Origin: JBGLNL01 sp964548045 | Lineage (GTDB): Bacteria > Chloroflexota > Dehalococcoidia > SZUA-161 > SpSt-899 | Length of the DNA: 7,312 bases | Assembly: GCA_964548045.1 (NCBI GenBank) | Contig: CAZJQZ010000120.1 | Location: forward strand, 1 to 7,312 | Direction: 5' to 3' | Shown here: piece after piece, positions 6,621-7,312 of the stretch | Position numbering within the stretch: the first letter of the stretch is position 1 | Layout: each line of letters begins with the position of its first letter | The notes under the pieces: model-generated | What the model saw: the letters and a program-made list of their open reading frames with translations, nothing else | The model's database searches: none | Told to the model about the DNA's origin: nothing | Program-made: the position numbers and the translations under genes

Positions 6621-6845
6621 ATGAATGTAATGTACGTTGCTTCAATCATAATTTCTATTGCCCTGATAGGTGTTGTTCTGATTCAGTCGAAAGGTGGTGG
6701 GGGATTGGGTGGCATATTTGGTGGGGGGCAGAGTTCGGGGGGATACAGAACCAGGCGGGGAATTGAGCAGACGCTGTTTCGGCTCACCATCATTCTGGCG
6801 GTGGTTTTTGTGATTATCGCTGCAGTTAGTACCAAGCTGGATTAA
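6621..6845 (+). CDS. secG: Preprotein translocase subunit SecG
   Basis: SecG is the small accessory subunit of the SecYEG protein-conducting channel in the cytoplasmic membrane. It assists SecA-driven export of signal-peptide proteins such as the three encoded upstream. The 74-residue length and layout fit the family: a membrane helix at residues 4-22, a glycine-rich cytoplasmic loop with L-I-Q-S-K-G-G-G-G-L-G-G-I-F-G (20-34), and a second helix at 55-70. The segment Y-R-T-R-R-G-I-E-Q-T-L-F (42-53) before helix 2 resembles the Chloroflexota version as I know it. AAGGA at 6607-6611, 9 bases before the ATG, supports this start; the ATG at 6630 would cut into helix 1 and has no better site. It is followed at 19 bases by the SAM hydrolase gene, which suggests an operon. 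Confidence 0.93.
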   Translation: MNVMYVASIIISIALIGVVLIQSKGGGGLGGIFGGGQSSGGYRTRRGIEQTLFRLTIILAVVFVIIAAVSTKLD

Positions 6846-6864
6846 TTAGGGCTCTGGCTCTATT

Positions 6865-7312
6865 ATGATTATGGGAAGTGGGGTTATCACTCTGACCACC
6901 GATTTTGGTATCAGCGATGCCTATGTGGGTGCGATAAAGGGGGTAATTCTGGGCATCAATCCCAATATCACTATTGTAGATATCTCCCACGAGATCGAAC
7001 CTCGGAATATTTCCCAGGCTGCATATATCCTTAGCAGTGCCTGCCCTTATTTCCCCGATGGCACAATTCATGTGGCAGTTGTGGACCCCGGCGTGGGCAG
7101 CGATCGGAAGGCGGTAATACTGAGAACTGCTCGTGCAAGCTTTGTTGCACCGGATAATGGCATTTTGAGTTATGTGGCTGAAGATAAAGTTGAAATCGTG
7201 AATCTTACAAATCGCAATTTCTGGCTGAATCCGATCAGCAACACTTTCCATGGGAGGGATATCTTCGCTCCGGTGGCGGCGCACCTTTCGCTGGGTATTC
7301 CTTCGGGTGATT
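6865..7312 (+). CDS. S-adenosylmethionine hydrolase (DUF62 family), 3' end cut by window
   Basis: This family hydrolyses S-adenosylmethionine to adenosine and methionine using an activated water or hydroxide. The 149 visible residues cover most of the N-terminal domain of a protein usually about 250-300 long. Diagnostic motifs are T-D-F-G-x-S-D-A-Y-V-G (12-22), D-I-S-H-E-I (39-44), V-D-P-G-V-G (73-78), A-P-D-N-G-I-L (95-101) and F-H-G-R-D-I-F-A-P (128-136). The hydrolase triad Asp-Arg-His is intact at D74, R81 and H129, with the 7-residue Asp-Arg spacing of characterised archaeal members. That argues against the related halogenases. An in-frame TAG at 6847 limits the start to the ATG at 6865 or 6871. 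The only upstream ribosome site is a weak AGGG at 6848, so the short gap may allow coupling to secG. The family is firm; the cellular purpose is not known. Confidence 0.92.
   Translation, partial: MIMGSGVITLTTDFGISDAYVGAIKGVILGINPNITIVDISHEIEPRNISQAAYILSSACPYFPDGTIHVAVVDPGVGSDRKAVILRTARASFVAPDNGILSYVAEDKVEIVNLTNRNFWLNPISNTFHGRDIFAPVAAHLSLGIPSGD

Noticed and set aside
6865..7312. SAM-dependent fluorinase or chlorinase
   Set aside because: The Asp-Arg-His triad typical of the hydrolase branch is intact (D74, R81, H129), so hydrolysis of SAM is the better call.

Overview
This window most likely comes from the chromosome of a Chloroflexota bacterium, possibly Dehalococcoidia-like. Three things point there. 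SecG carries the Y-R-T-R-R-G segment before its second membrane helix. The protein at 5835-6398 has S-T-N-Y / S-S-N-Y-R-L repeats followed by a domain containing L-Q-G-x-N-R-P and W-x-V-P-L-T, a style I associate with secreted Chloroflexota proteins. None of the large secreted proteins shows an outer-membrane anchor. The assignment rests on remembered family resemblance, not a search. All genes lie on the + strand.

The first 6.4 kb is a cell-surface or secreted-protein region. It opens with a 1660-residue mosaic protein (17-4999). In order this has a signal peptide, an N-terminal I-S-Y-Q-G-Y-L-T domain, nine turns of YadA/Hep_Hag-type head repeats, twelve G-x-V-G-I-G-T repeats interleaved with three V-G-D-G-S/H-T-A-T-Q-N modules, a conserved C-terminal domain and an acidic tail. 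A 221-residue secreted protein (5062-5727) follows. It carries a paralogue of the same N-terminal domain and then an unrelated acidic end. After a short spacer with GTTCA direct repeats comes a 187-residue secreted protein (5835-6398). Its last recognisable domain normally leads into more sequence, often a dockerin, but here it stops. A perfect 13-bp hairpin (6456-6485) probably ends this region's transcription.

The last 0.7 kb is housekeeping: a TATAAT-containing promoter candidate, secG (6621-6845), and, 19 bases later, the N-terminal half of a DUF62-type S-adenosylmethionine hydrolase cut by the window edge. These two are probably co-transcribed. No RNA gene, insertion sequence, CRISPR array or phage gene was seen. 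The most unusual object is the giant mosaic protein: a probable fibrous, trimer-type surface protein with no visible means of attachment.
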